Shown: positions 36,024 to 48,016, counted from the stretch's first letter. The stretch is DNA of 64,000 nucleotides from Gaeumannomyces sp. JS-464 (GCA_002197995.1 NGZR01000004.1:2232001-2296000); one strand, 5' to 3'. Numbers and translations are program-made. The notes: generated from the sequence alone by a model not told the origin.

Positions 36024-37456
36024 CTATGAGAATATTCCCTCTCGATCGGCGCACATCCTGATAAATTTGTGCTGCCTCTCGTGAAACTCGCGCGTTTGTG
36101 GCAGGTCCGGGAGAAACTCGGGGAAGCTGTGAGGCAGCCCCTTGTAAACATAGAGCTCCGAGGCAACACTTTGGCCCTTGAGCCTCTCCGAAAAGGCGAT
36201 CCCTTCGTCACGCAGAGGGTCGAACCCTGCAACCTGCACGACTGCTCGGTTGTCAGTATGATTAACACTGCGTCGGCTCATCAGCCCAGCCTGGACTTAC
36301 GTGCAGGTGGCATGTGGGCGAGCGACGGCGCCAGCAACGGTGAGTGATACGCCGCCTCTGTAGAGTCGGGCACGTAAGTGTCGTAGAAGAGGTCTATCAA
36401 CGGCGACGAGATGGTGGTGGCCTCGGCGTTTTGCTCGTAGCTCCTGAGCTCGAGAGGCCCCTGGGGTAAAACTTGGGATGGCAGGTCATGGGGAAATCGA
36501 GCACCTGCCCGACGATCCCAGTGACACCTTTGTCTCGCGCTTTGAGGGCAACAGAAGCAGCCTGGAGCGGTGTCAGTGAACCCGACTCTTGTCTCTTCAG
36601 GGAATATGGGTGTGTGATATCTCACCAGACTTGCGCCCGCGCCGCTACCGATCAGCAGTATCCTCTCTGGATCCACGCCCAGATCATCGGCGTTGATCTG
36701 CACTGACAACGGCGGATCCGAATATATTAGAATTCCTCAAGGCTAAGACGTCCAACACCGGATACAAGACATGAGAGGAGAGGTTAGACAACATACCCAT
36801 AATAGCACATCGTAGCAGTCGTTTAGGGCGTATGGGTATGTGTACTCGGGTGCGCTGCGTGGCATCCCAGTGTCAATAACGTGGTCACTGCCAGATAGAA
36901 CGAGCAGCTAGCTAGCTGGAGCAACTTACAGTCGATATGATACTTTGATGAGCACCACATTTGGCATGCCGGCTATACGGGTATCCCCGGTCTCCTCGCT
37001 GGCTGACTCGGGGTCTAGACACCAGCCACCGCCGTGTATCCGCAGCACAAGCAGCGAGGAACCCTGTTCTGTGGTCTGCTTCTTGGCCGGGGCGGTTGAT
37101 GCCCTCCTCATGGTCCTGATCTTGATCCGGGCTCCATCTCTGGCCTTGACGGTGCCATGGGAGACGTCAACGTCGACGAAGCTACGCTCCATCTGCTGTT
37201 CCTGCGACTGCCGTCTCACAGCCTGGCGCAGCGTGTTCCAGCTCCGGTCAGGGACGCTCCAGAAGGTCCTGGCGGCGGCGTCGAGGCAGGGCTTCACGGC
37301 GGCAAAGGCCGGGTCCAACTCAGCGAGGTGGCCGTACTGCCGTCCTCCCTGTGAGGCACCTTCGATGCCGGCGGCATGCTGGGGTGCGTCCTTGAGGTCG
37401 AACTTGGTGATGGATTTGTATGGCACCTTGGCTGCGTGCTCCTCCTGAGGTGTCAT
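36024..37456 (-). CDS. HSL-type alpha/beta hydrolase, nucleophile serine apparently replaced
   Basis: Esterase/lipase-fold protein. Five exons: 37456-36930, 36854-36797, 36697-36626, 36561-36301 and 36241-36024. The start at 37456 gives MTPQEEHAAKVPYKS; an upstream in-frame ATG at 37570 is less likely. The oxyanion motif LRIHGGGWCLDPES is present, then IKVSYRLAPEYTYPYALNDC. The nucleophile-elbow region reads ILLIGSGAGASLAASVAL, where the family has GxSxG, so the catalytic Ser position is Gly. The acid (QVAGFDPLRDEG) and His (GLPHSFPEF) are retained. One frame change near 36466 is needed between FYPRG and LELRSYEQ. It may be a non-catalytic member; a codon-order sequence error is the alternative. 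Confidence 0.82.
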
Positions 37457-37797
37457 CTTGGGTATGTGTGGATGTGTGTGAAGGGCATGTGTGGGAGAGA
37501 TGGGTAGGTTGTTGTTACGTGGACGGGAGAGATCAAGAGTAGGAGAGAGGATGATGGCGACGTGATTCATTCATATCAAGTGCAGTGTGTGACGTGCGCA
37601 GCTCTTGCTCCGAGGGTCCCGGGCGAGCAGCTTTGGTGATGGTGATATCATCATACATTAGGCACCAAAGAAGGTTATGGATCAATGGGTTTAGCAGGAA
37701 TGCCATGTCCGGGCAGATTCCCATTCGCCGCTGGGCAGGAGCGGCGGTGGGAAATGCCGACTCGCGTGCGACTTTGTAGGTAGGTTGTCGATCCTCC

Positions 37798-38062
37798 CAC
37801 CCCGACCAAAAAAAAAGTCTGGACTGCAAATCAGTAATTCGCCCCGAATCTTCCCATAGAACATACAAACTCGCCATTTTCAATCGACTATAGCTCCGGC
37901 AAAACGACCAATTTTACAAAGGAATAAAGTTGCTTTACAAAATCCAGATGCAGATTTTTTAGCTACGTTATTTTTATTACAATCTGATTTAATTTCCGTG
38001 TTTTGGCTGCGAGTGCGGCGGTTGAACTTTTTGCGGCCCAGACTTTTTTTTTGGTCGGGTTG
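37798..38062. mobile_element. MITE-like non-autonomous element with 33-bp terminal inverted repeats
   Basis: 265-bp unit. The left arm begins CACCCCGACC, then A9, GTCTGG, ACTGCAAA. The reverse complement of the right arm begins CAACCCGACC, then A9, GTCTGG, GCCGCAAA. That is 30 of 33 positions identical. The interior is A/T-rich against a G/C-rich background and has no open frame. CCTCC stands directly outside both ends (37793-37797 and 38063-38067) and could be a 5-bp target duplication, although the flanks are C-rich and this may be chance. No transposase is present in the window. Confidence 0.7.
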
Positions 38063-38301
38063 CCTCCCCCTCAAACAATCCTCCCCATTGGGGACGCTCG
38101 TTTGCTTATCACGACGTATCCATGACGAAGATCCGGGGGGATTTTGCTGCTCTGTGCCGACCGTCGGTGCCTGAAACAGCTTGATTGTCCGTCGCGCCTA
38201 CCACCCACCCACCCCTCTGGATACCGGCACGCAGAGTGACATGACAGGCCGCGTCAACCAGACTTTGGGTTGGGCTAAGCTTGATCTGCCGCGCCCAGAA
38301 C

Positions 38302-38325
38302 CGGCCGGACGTTTCTGTCCGGCCG
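38302..38325. repeat. Perfect 9-bp-stem hairpin
   Basis: CGGCCGGAC, loop GTTTCT, GTCCGGCCG. No T run follows; role unknown. Confidence 0.5.
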
Positions 38326-38502
38326 TTGTGCAGTGGCGATTGATTGATTTCATGCTGATGACAGTCGGGCAGCCTCCACCCACATGACATTTGGAGGTCA
38401 CAGTCCGTGCGCTGCGTGTCTGCGCGACCAGCAACACACGTTTTGCCGTCTTGGCCAAAGTTCTCAACTGCCAACCGGCCGACTACTGTAGACTGTACCT
38501 AT

Positions 38503-39181
38503 CTAACTGCTCGGGCTGAATATGGAGTCCAGTGCCTTGTAGATTTTGCAGTCACCCTTGTGGCCTTCATTCCATCCTTTCACCTGACAGTCCTGTTGTC
38601 CAGAGAAAAACCAAAGTCAGCGAGAGCCAAATGTAGGACGGGGGCCAAAACCACATAACATCAAACCCACCTTGCCGCAATACCTCACCCTCCCGCAGCC
38701 AGTGCACTTGGCCAACTTCGTCTCCCCGTCCTGTCCGTCGGCTCCGCAGCTCGAGCAGCCGGCACGATCATCAACTGCGGGCCCGCCCGAGCCCGAGCCC
38801 AGCTCCAGCACCCTCTCGAGCGGGCCGGGGATGGCCCTCACCGAGTCTGCGTCGGCCTTGTCGACCCGCACGAAGCCGCGCTTGCCCTCGGTGGCGGGCG
38901 GCGTGCGCCTGGCGCGCGGGATCACGGCCGTCGCGCCCTTTCTTGAGCCCTCGGCCCTTGAGGTCGACGCCGTCGCGGTCGAAGCCCTCAAACAGGAGCG
39001 CAAAAGGCGAGCCGGCCCGGTCCAGCACCACGAGCGTCGGCTTCGTGATGGTCATGTCGTCCTTGATCCGCGCCAGCAGGTACCATGGCTCCTGCGGCTC
39101 CGGCTCCTGCCCGCCAGCCTCTGGGATGGTGGTAAAAGTCGGGAACCGGCCGGTGTCGCTAAAGTCTGGGAGGGCCGCCAT
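38503..39181 (-). CDS. MYND-type zinc-finger protein
   Basis: About 195 residues. Exons 39181-38671 and 38592-38503. The start gives MAALPDFSDTGRFPTF, then WYLLARIKDDMTITKPTLVV and DRAGSPFALLFEG, a small N-terminal domain of unknown function. The C-terminal MYND finger is CSSCGADGQ..., AKCTGCGRVRYCGK, then across the intron (GTGGGT...ACAACAG) DCQVKGWNEGHKGDCK, giving the C-C-C-C-C-C-H-C order. A single extra G near 38938 splits the frame between the two domains. MYND fingers bind proline-rich partner peptides; the cellular role of this protein is unknown. No SET domain is attached. Confidence 0.85.
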
Positions 39182-39704
39182 TGTGTTCTCCCCGCACACT
39201 CTAGGCACTAAATATGCTGCTTGTCCTGCCTCCTGCGGTACACTGAGCTAGAGTCTCCCGAATTCGATACGTAAAGTGACTTTGTTCAGCGGTTGGCAGT
39301 GTGCGTGCAGTTGGTTGAGGTGTCCGCTGTCGCTGTTTCAATGGGCCCATCCAGGGGGGATTTTGCCCGCGCCAAGAGTAGCGGCCCGACAAAACTGTCT
39401 CCATGTCCCCTAACCCTAAAGCGTCCGACATGTAGGTTCAACTATCGAGACTTGCGGATTTGTGTCTTCACGCCTATTTCTGCTATAAACACCATAAGTG
39501 AACCTCATGTTCATGTATTATAAATACCCTCATAAGTTCCTGTCGGACATAAGAAACAGAACATCCAGCCGTCTGGGCTCTAGTATATCCAAACCGCGCA
39601 TGCAGAACAAACAAAAGCCGCCACGCTTCCTGAGCCAAAAACGCCATGAGAGTGAATCCAAGAAAGGCACGTTCAAGTCAGTCTCCCGCCCCCGATGCCT
39701 CGGT
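39182..39704. other. Intergenic region
   Basis: About 0.52 kb between two minus-strand genes; A/T-richer near 39480-39560. No gene seen. Confidence 0.5.
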
Positions 39705-41303
39705 CTAGTTACCCTTGTTCATCCATCCAAACATGAACGCAGCGCCGCCGAGAACCACAATGGTCAGGAAGGCAGCGCCGGCCCGGTCGCCGTCGGTGAT
39801 GGGCGCAAACACCAGGTGAGGAGTGCTGTGCGTGCCGGCGTTGGGGTCGCCGGGGCTCGTGCCGCCCGTGGCGTTGGTCAGGGGCGGCTTGACGTCGTCG
39901 ATGAGCAGCGACGTGACGGCGCCCAGCACGTTCATCTGCTGGCCCGCGCCCACGCTGCCGTCGAAGGCCTTGGTGCTCCACTTGAAGCCGCAGGTGCGCT
40001 GGTTGCTGCCGCCCGTGCAGGTCGCGACGGCCGCCTCGGTCGACTTGCGCAGCACCGCGAGCGTCTGGTCGTGGATAATGGGCGCGATGCGCGTCGCCGT
40101 CGACAGCCACCGGTGCAGGTAGCCCTTGAAGCTCAGCATGTCCGTCGTGCACGTGTTGCCCGTCTCGCACGCGATCTCGTACGCGACGTTGTCGGGGAAA
40201 AAGGTCTTGAGGGTCGCGTCGAGGAGGCTCTGGACCCGCGTCTTCCACTTCTCGCTGCCGTCCGTGTAGTTGTACATGTGGGCGGCCCCCAGCAGCCACA
40301 CGGCATTGTTGTACGAAAACTGCGCCCGGTTGATATCGGTGCAGTTCTTGCCGATGTGGCCTCCGTCATATACGTTGTACTGGGCGTCCATCAGACCAAC
40401 GGACGTTATCTGGGCAGTGCGAAGACGTGTTAGCCGTGTGTTTGCTTGACGAGTCTCAGCATTTCCGGAGTGGCGCAACTCACCCAGTCCCATTGCTTCT
40501 CTGCCCAATCAGCGTACGTCGTGTTAGTCGTGTAACGAGCCAGCCTTGCGCCCAGATTGAAAAAGCACCCATTTGCGATACTGTTCTTGTAATCGTATCC
40601 GTTGTTCGTCGGGGGGATCTGCCACCTCAACCCTCCTCCGCAGGTGTTGTCGTGCCTGCCCGGAGCGGCCTGTGTGTTGAAAACAGCCTGGGCTAGGGCT
40701 AGCCACTGCGGTTGGTCCTTGGGCGGGTTGGGGAAGTTGAGCTCGGCCGCAGTCATGGCCGACATGCCCCAGAACCCTTGGTCGTCGTTGCCGAGGGATG
40801 CGGTGTAGTTTCTGGGTTGGTAATCTCTGTCCTCGCCGACTTGGTGCAGCATCCCCTGCATCACCTCGTCGTTATAGGTCGTGTCGCCTGTCAGGTGCCA
40901 GTACTCTATCATCTGCCCCATCAACGCGCCTCCTTCCCACCAGTAGTAATCTCCTGCTGGCGGCGGCCCTGGCAAGATACCGGGGACCTGGCCCGGAAGG
41001 TTCCCTTTGTAGTACGCCATCAGATCCGCGGCGATGGAGGCCGCTGTTGTCTTGATATCGGCTGCAAGAAGGGTGTGTGTTAGTGACATGGATCTCCTGG
41101 CCATTGTCGGTCAAGAATGCTCCCGCAGGAATCTGCCGTTTTAAACTCCTCATCTTTTCTCATCCCCGCAGTCTGAGTTGCGCTAGCGATAGACGCGCCT
41201 CGGGGTGATATCAACGCACCTGTGTGGCAATGCTGTAGGCGGCATCAGCAAGACCGCCAGCCAGCAGAGCCGTAGCTCCGACCCGCGCTAGAGGTGCGAA
41301 CAT
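39705..41303 (-). CDS. GH76 alpha-1,6-mannanase/transglycosidase (Dfg5/Dcw1 type)
   Basis: Cell-wall enzyme thought to process GPI-anchor mannan and link GPI proteins to the wall. Exons 41303-41220 (signal peptide [24 protein letters not shown]), 41061-40484 and 40409-39705. The GH76 core has [20 protein letters not shown], the paired catalytic aspartates in [41 protein letters not shown], and [19 protein letters not shown]. The C-terminus has a hydrophobic segment ([18 protein letters not shown]), either a membrane anchor or the remains of a GPI signal. The junction of exon 1 to exon 2 is one base out of frame, so the donor or a base in exon 1 is uncertain; the rest is intact. Confidence 0.9.
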
Positions 41304-44300
41304 GACTTGGCGCCGGATGGAGACTAATCGGGAGACACAGTAGTGGTCGTGGATGTATATGTAGTTCTCGTATATCGTCTCGGGCAGACCGGATGAGTCG
41401 ATCGGATGTTGTTCGGGCCTGGTGTTCGTCTATACGCACTGCAGCTTGGGATGGATGCTCGAAAAGCTGCAAAGCAAAGATAAGAAAGAAAAGGATGCCG
41501 AAAATGTGTTCAAAGGAGAGTGGGTGGTAGAAGCGAGTGGACGCGGTCGCGGTCGCGGACTCCAAATCTCAGAACCGAGACTGCTGTCGGCGACCATCGG
41601 GTTGAAGCACAGCAAGAGAAGGGACAGGCGGGATGTGGGAAGAATTAAACAAGGCAGCTCTGGACTGAAAACCCGATGGATCCGTCGGGGTTCCCTTGGC
41701 CATGAAAACAGTGAACGCATTCGCTGCTGTGGGCTGGAGGGGACAGGCCGGGATGTTGCTAGGAAAAGGGGACGGGGTGGGTTGATTCATGTATTATCAA
41801 GGCCGCGAGGAGCCTGCCGTATATCCGGGCGCTGGCACGCTGGTCATGCTGATGGTGCTGCTACATACGAGGCTCAGCCATTGCGGGCCAGTCCCGGGAA
41901 CAATGCCAGGGAAATAAGCGCAGGAGTCGAGATGAAAAAAAAGGGCCCCATCAGCTGCCAGTCCCATGTGCTTGCGGCCGCTGCCAATGAGTGGCTACGA
42001 TGTGTGCGCTATTTCAGGCGAGCCTGGCAGGAACTGTCGCAGGACGACGTAATATTGCGCCTCCTATCCGTATTCGACGGGCCATGACGCGGCGCTCCAG
42101 AGCAGAATGTGCCGGTGCCCGTTGCAGGGGCCTCCCTTGCAGGTTGTGGGAAGTTGAGGAAGGGATTGGGAAAGGAGGCATGTCGATCGCGTCTCTGTGG
42201 CATCGACTTGCCTGCACGAAAGGGTACAGTACGATTGGGAATATGAACAAGAACAGATTGATGGACGTTTCTAGGATTTTGATATATATTTTGAAGCATC
42301 CATCGCCCAGGTTCGGCGCCGTCACTGCCAAGAGATTTGGGCGCAGGGGAGGGTCCCCGCGAGAGCCACCCCCGGCGGCTTCCCGCTCGAACGTTCGTCT
42401 CCCGCCGCCAGTTGATTGGTGTCTCGCTCGTCTTGGCATTCTTGTTTCCCTCACTGCCACGCGATCGAGGATCCAAGGCTTGGCCAAGAAATGCTTATTT
42501 CAGTTCCGGCTGCCGAGACCTGCGCGAGCGGAGGGAGGAGGTGCCTAGGGCTGACCTTTTTGATCGCGTTGCGCAAACAGTATGTTAAGCTGTGCATGTC
42601 GGGATGGGGAGGCGACGAGAGCCATCCATCCGTTTTATCGGACTGGTGTTGGATTTCGAGGCCGCAAGTAGCCGTGACAGTTGGCGCGCTGCAGCACTGA
42701 ACATTGAAAACGCCGAGCTGACCTTCCCAGCCACCCACCAAAGCCCATGGTCTGTCTTGAAGACTACCGTCTCACATAACATTGAATCTTGTAATTCTAC
42801 ATGCTGGAGGCTTCAACCAGCACGCAGTGACACGATCACATTGAAGCCCCCAGAATCACGAGAATACGGTTTGTTGAGTGATTTTACGAGACAGGCAGTT
42901 GCAGACGAGCCAGCCCTCCCCTGTCTGTCTCCAGCCTCTGATTTTTTTTTTTTTCTTCCCCTTCTCCCAGCGCCAACACATGCGTCAAGCAACAGGCACG
43001 GCCACCAAAGGCCTGCGAACCCACCCCTAGCCCCAAACCCGCTGACATGACCACACACGCACCCTCGCCCCGTTCACTCATTATTCAGAGATGGAACCTG
43101 CTCTCCTCACAATCGTGCCTATTCCTCCATGCATGTTTGGTGTTGTTTTCCATTTCAACTGGTCTTCTCCCGTCTTGGCCTTGATGTTCTGCAGAGTCCC
43201 CAGTGATGCCTTAGGTAGGTATATTCCAAGCCAATCACCATTGGGCTTGGCCATCGACCTCCGCGGAATTCGTTCACCCGCCAGCAACGATTGCTCGCAG
43301 ATGGATGGCGTCAATCTCAAACCGTGGTGTTTGCTACTTCTCTTTCTGCCCGTGTTGCCTATTGGCTGTATCGCGCCATCACTTTATGGGGGTCCTACAG
43401 GACTGGAGGCAGCGGAAGTCCATGGGCCAGACAGCCAGACAGCCCAATGGATTCGCACGTGGAGAGTGCCCATCTCGCATCTCTCAAAAGCCAAAGCTTT
43501 CGGACCATCGCGGGAGGCCGCCCGCCTCGAGGTACATTGTACCAGCACGGCCAGAGGGATGGGTCGGTCTGGGCCTTGGTCGCCCCCCTGCTGCCCCACC
43601 CTTCTGATTTCCACAGACGGGTTTTCAAAATGGGGAAGGGCCGCGCGAAGCTGGGTGTGGGTCTCTCCATCAAGTCTTCCCGCTTCTGAATCCAAGAGGG
43701 TGTGGTGTGTGTGCTCGCCCGTGCTAGGGCCGCGGTCTCCATGCCATTAGACGCTCCGGCCGAATTCAATTATGGGAATCGAATCGATGTTTTGCTGAAC
43801 GCAGCAGCACAAGATCGCATGTATTGACGGCCGCGCTTGGTTCCATATTTCCGTCGCCCCGCCCCTGCCCGTCGACTGGGGAACTGGAGGGACAAGGTGC
43901 CCTTCGCCGGACGGACGGCATGGGCAATGGGCAAGAAACAGGAGAAACAGGAGCGGAGCCGGCGCGAGCAATGACACAGGTCGACGCCGAGCGTGGCTGT
44001 GCAGCGACGATGAAGTCTTGGCTCCCGAATCAACCGCCGAGCTTGTACCGCAAAGGTATCTCGCACGCGCTCTGGCCCAGGCGCCCGCTGCCCTCATTTC
44101 TGCTGCGCGATCCACCAGCATGTACCTCGATTGCGACGAGGGGATACCCGACGGCTGGTGGTCTGTCAATATGTGTGACAGGGGCCATGCGATGCCCGCC
44201 TTCTTGCCGTCGTCCGGCGCGCCGGAGACCTGCGCGATGTTTCTTGCTCCCCCGCCCCGGTCCCTCTTATTGGTGTCTGGTCTCGCTGTTTCTGCTGCTC

Positions 44301-44939
44301 TCGCTACTCTTGATGCTGTACTTTTGCAGCCCTGTCCTGCTGTCCGGCGCTTGTACGCCCCAGGCACAAGACCGGCCCTACATATACATCCTCCCTAGCC
44401 AACGCCGCCTTGGCTCCGCTGTCAACTCAGCTGCGCTGCCTACCCGCCTGTTCGCCCGCATACCGGACTTCTTCCAACTAACTAAGCTTTCGGCTTCCCG
44501 GCTTGGTGTTTCCTGGGCCTGGTCCCTCTCAGGTCGTGCCACACGAGCTGTGGTCCAAGTCTGGATAGGGCCCAACACACACAAACAAAGCTTGATCAAC
44601 AGCAGCCATTTGTACGGCCCGCTCTCCAAGCTCCCCGGCTCTACGTCAAGCCCTGACGCGGCCATCGTTGTCATCATCACGGGTCGATGGTCAGCCCGGC
44701 TCAACAATCTGCCAGAATTCTCTCCAATCGAGACGCTCAGTCCTGCCTCCCTTGGTCTCTGCCAGCAATTCGTCCTGGCTGGCACGGATATGTGCTGGAT
44801 CGGTCAAGCCTCTGACACCTTCATGTCTGGCAGGCCGGCTGTCTGTTGCTAACACGGGCTGAGATCCTTCTGGAACAACCCTATTCGGGTGTGCAAACAC
44901 CTGGGAAACCGTCAAACCAAACGCTTGAGAGACACCTTA
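41304..44939. other. 3.6-kb region without a supportable gene
   Basis: Largest gap in the window, between the divergent GH76 gene (-) and the FluG-like gene (+). Several long open frames exist on both strands (the longest 43824-44852, +), but they overlap one another, lack conserved motifs and show no codon bias. It contains a T12 run near 42942 and CTTAGGTAGGTA near 43211. It may be a long promoter, a decayed region, or hold a non-coding RNA; nothing decides it. Confidence 0.45.
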
Positions 44940-47840
44940 ATGATGACATCACGCCTCGCTGGTCCGGGTCGCGGCGCCCCTCAGTCTGCCACTAGAGCGC
45001 AGCTGGCAGAGCTTGTACGCGTTATCCGGACGACCCCTGCCATAGACAACCATGCACACCCTCTGCTCCGGCCACGAGCACCTTGGCAGCATCCCGCTCG
45101 CTTCGACCGTCACCGAGGCCTCCGGGGACGCCCTGCGCGACACGCGAAAGACCCTTGCCCACCACCGGGCCGTCCGCCAGCTCGCTGCAGCCCTGGGCTG
45201 TGGGCGTGACGGGGAGCCCGAGCTGCCGGCCTCCTGGGACGCCGTCGTCGCCGCTGTCGAACGCCGGCGCGCGGATCCGGCCGCCTACGACCGCTGGACT
45301 GCCATCTGCCTGGCTGGGATCGAGACCGTCCTCATCGACGACGGGCTGGACGGACCGGAGCGTGTGCACGGCTTTTCGTCGCATGACGCTTTTGTGCGCA
45401 GCCCTTGCCGCCGTATTGTCCGTATCGAGACCGTTGCCGCCGACATCATCGAGCAGCACGCCCAGCGCTACGACCGCACCTTGCCAACCGATGACATCTT
45501 CGGCCAGATGCTCGAGGAGTTCGATACTCACATCAAGCAGGCCATCCAGGACCCGGACGTCGTCGGCTTCAAGTCCGTCATCTGCTACCGCACGGGGCTG
45601 GCCATCCCCCGCGTCGTCAACGTCGCGGCCGCCCGCGAGTCGTTTGCTGACATCATCCAGCACCACGGCCTCCGTGGGAAGTTTACCAGGCTTGACCACG
45701 AGGGGCTCAACGAGCTGTTTGTCCATCACACGGCCGTGCTCATCAGAGATTGCAGCTCTCACTTCAGGAAACCGATTCAATTTCACACCGGGCTTGGGGA
45801 TAACGATATAACGCTGACCACGTCAAGCCCGGCACACCTACAAGAGTTCATGTAAGCGTTGTTTTGATTTTACGTTCACCCTTTTTCTTGTGACCCGCTT
45901 CCTCCGCCAACTGCGGCCAAACTTTGCGCGCCGGTGCTAATACGAGGATATCAACCCCTTGAAAAAGTCGCAACTATCCGTCGGTGCCCATCGTGCTCCT
46001 CCACGCAAGCTATCCATACACGCGAGAGGCTGGTTACCTGGCCAGTGTTTACAGCAATGTCTACGCCGACATTGGGGAGGTCTTCCCTCAAGTCAGCCAG
46101 GGCGGCCAGGAAGCGATCCTGCGACAGGTCCTAGAGCTTTGCCCCTGGTCTAAAATCCTATGGAGCACAGACGGCCACTGGCTTCCGGAGACATATCTGC
46201 TCGCAATGATACAGGGAAGGGAGGCGTTGGAATCCGTACGTTTATTCGATCGGGAATGCATATGATACGGCCGTGCAGAAACGGGTCACTGATACAAACT
46301 GCCCAACTATCTAGGTTCTGTGTGATTTGGTATGCAGAGGCCAACTGAGGTGGGACGCAGCCATAGAGATGGCCAAGGATATTCTGTTCAGAAACTCGAA
46401 CGAGCTCTACCAGCTCGGCTTGTCACTACCAGAATCAGAGGCAGGCCGGTGTACTGCGGGAGCTAGCTCGGGCCAAAAGAGTAGTGACCTCGAGAAAGTG
46501 CAGGATTTTATCAGCTGCAGGCCTTATCCCTCCTTTGTGAGGATCTGCTGGCTAGATTACACTGCCACGTCCCGGATGCGGATGATTCCCTTCAAAAGGT
46601 TCCTGGGCCTTCTAGAGGACAGCAAATCCGCCTCCCTGGGTATCACCAAGGCCGCCCTAGGCCTACTACAAAACGACACGTTGGTACCGAGCGCGTCAGC
46701 CACTGGGGAGTACAGGTTGCACCCAGACTTTTCCTCGCTCAAGGTCGGGCCTGTAAACGGCCAGGTCAGCGTATACGGCGACTTTAAAGAACAGGACGGT
46801 TCACACGTCGCCCTCTGCCCCCGTTCCCAACTGAAGCGGGTAGTTGAGGTGGCGGCCCAGCATGGTCTCTCGTTTCTGCTCGGCTTCGAGATAGAGTTCG
46901 TGCTGATGGAGCCGTGCTCCGCAAAAGACAACTTTGGCAATGAGTTCAAGTCCCCGCCGGCGACAGGCGGGCACGCGTGGTCGACATCGCGCTTCTTTGG
47001 GAATCCGCAGCTGGCGCGACTGCTAAGGGACATGGTGACGCAACTCGAGGCCGTCGGCGTGGAGGTGGAGCAGGTGCACGCCGAGAGCGCTCCCGGGCAG
47101 TTCGAGTTCCCCTTGCCGCCCTTGCCGCCGCTTGAGGCCGTGGATACGCTGCTGCATGTGCGCGAGACCCTCGTGGCGCTGGCCGCAGCCGCCGGCTATA
47201 TGTTGACGCTGCACCCGAAGCCCTTCCCCAAGGCTTGCGGGACCGCGTCCATGTGCACATATCTGTGCAAACAGCGGCAGCTGCAGGGTCTAAGCCGAAC
47301 GAGGCAGACAAGAAGGTCTACGAGAGCTTCTACGCCGGTGTGCTGGGCCACCTGCCCGCAATCCTGGCCTTCACCTACAGCAACCCCACGAGCTATGAGC
47401 GCGCAACGGACGGCTGCTGGGCCGGCGGGCGCTGGGTGGCCTGGGGCACGCAGAACCGCGAGGTCCCGCTGCGCAAGATCGAGGGCAGCCACTGGGAGCT
47501 CAAGTGCCTCGATGGCGTAGCCAACCCGTACCTGGCCATGGCAGCCGTGCTCGGGTGTGGCGTCGCGGGCGTCAGGGACAACGAACCGCTGATCTGGGGC
47601 GACTCTACGGCCGACCCTGCAACCATGGGCGACGGGGCCAGGAGGGAACTTGGTATAACACGGAAGCTCCCCTCCTCCCTAGAGGAGGCGCTTAAGGCGC
47701 TCGAAGCGGATACGCGCTTGGCTGAGATGCTGTCGTTTCGTGTGATTGGACGGTACATAGAGGTGAAGAGGGCCGAAATGCAGCTGCTTGACGCCATGGT
47801 TCCTGGTGAGCGGTGGCACTGGATGATAAGGCGGTATTGA
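44940..47840 (+). CDS. fluG: FluG-like fusion: amidohydrolase domain + glutamine synthetase domain
   Basis: FluG of Aspergillus makes an extracellular signal for conidiation; paralogues in other fungi have unknown roles. Exons 44940-45851, 45968-46235 and 46315-47840 (branch GCTAATAC before exon 2). The N-terminal amidohydrolase-2 domain has TPAIDNHAHPLLRP (HxH metal motif), GLDGPERVHGFSSHDAF, KPIQFHTGLGDNDI, VPIVLLHASYPYTREAGYLA, and ILWSTDGHWLPETYLLA. The C-terminal GS domain has GFEIEFVLMEPCS, QVHAESAPGQFEFPL, LHPKPFPKACGTAS/HVHISVQTA, NREVPLRKIEGSHWELKCLD, and ANPYLAMAAVLG. Single-base shifts occur near 45077 (extra C) and 47240 (missing C). About 890 residues, close to FluG length. Orthology to FluG itself, rather than to a paralogue, is not proven. 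Confidence 0.88.
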
Positions 47841-48016
47841 TGCCACACTTTCTTCTCTGGTTGCAGCCTCGCGTTTCCTTTGCTGTTATCGGTTGGTGGC
47901 TTGCAATATATCGGTGTGGTGTCAGGCGAAGACATGATAGCGATGATTCTACGGATTATTAAACGATGATATACGGCTATTTTACTTTCCTCTACAACAT
48001 CCTATACCGCAACTCG

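Larger units (their letters stand above)
37457..38502. other. Intergenic region holding a MITE-like element
   Basis: Just over 1 kb between two minus-strand genes. It contains the inverted-repeat element at 37798-38062 and, further on, a 9-bp-stem hairpin at 38302-38325. No gene seen. Confidence 0.6.

Noticed and set aside
41422..42087. 221-codon plus-strand open frame
   Set aside because: Arg/Gly-rich chance composition, no motif, no plausible homologue.
43824..44852. 342-codon plus-strand open frame with a Leu-rich hydrophobic stretch
   Set aside because: It overlaps other long frames on both strands, shows no conserved motif or consistent codon bias, and in G/C-rich DNA such lengths arise by chance.
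30890..47840. Secondary-metabolite gene cluster
   Set aside because: An oxygenase, an aldolase, hydrolases and FluG-like gene lie near each other, but there is no synthase, transporter or pathway regulator, and housekeeping genes are interspersed.
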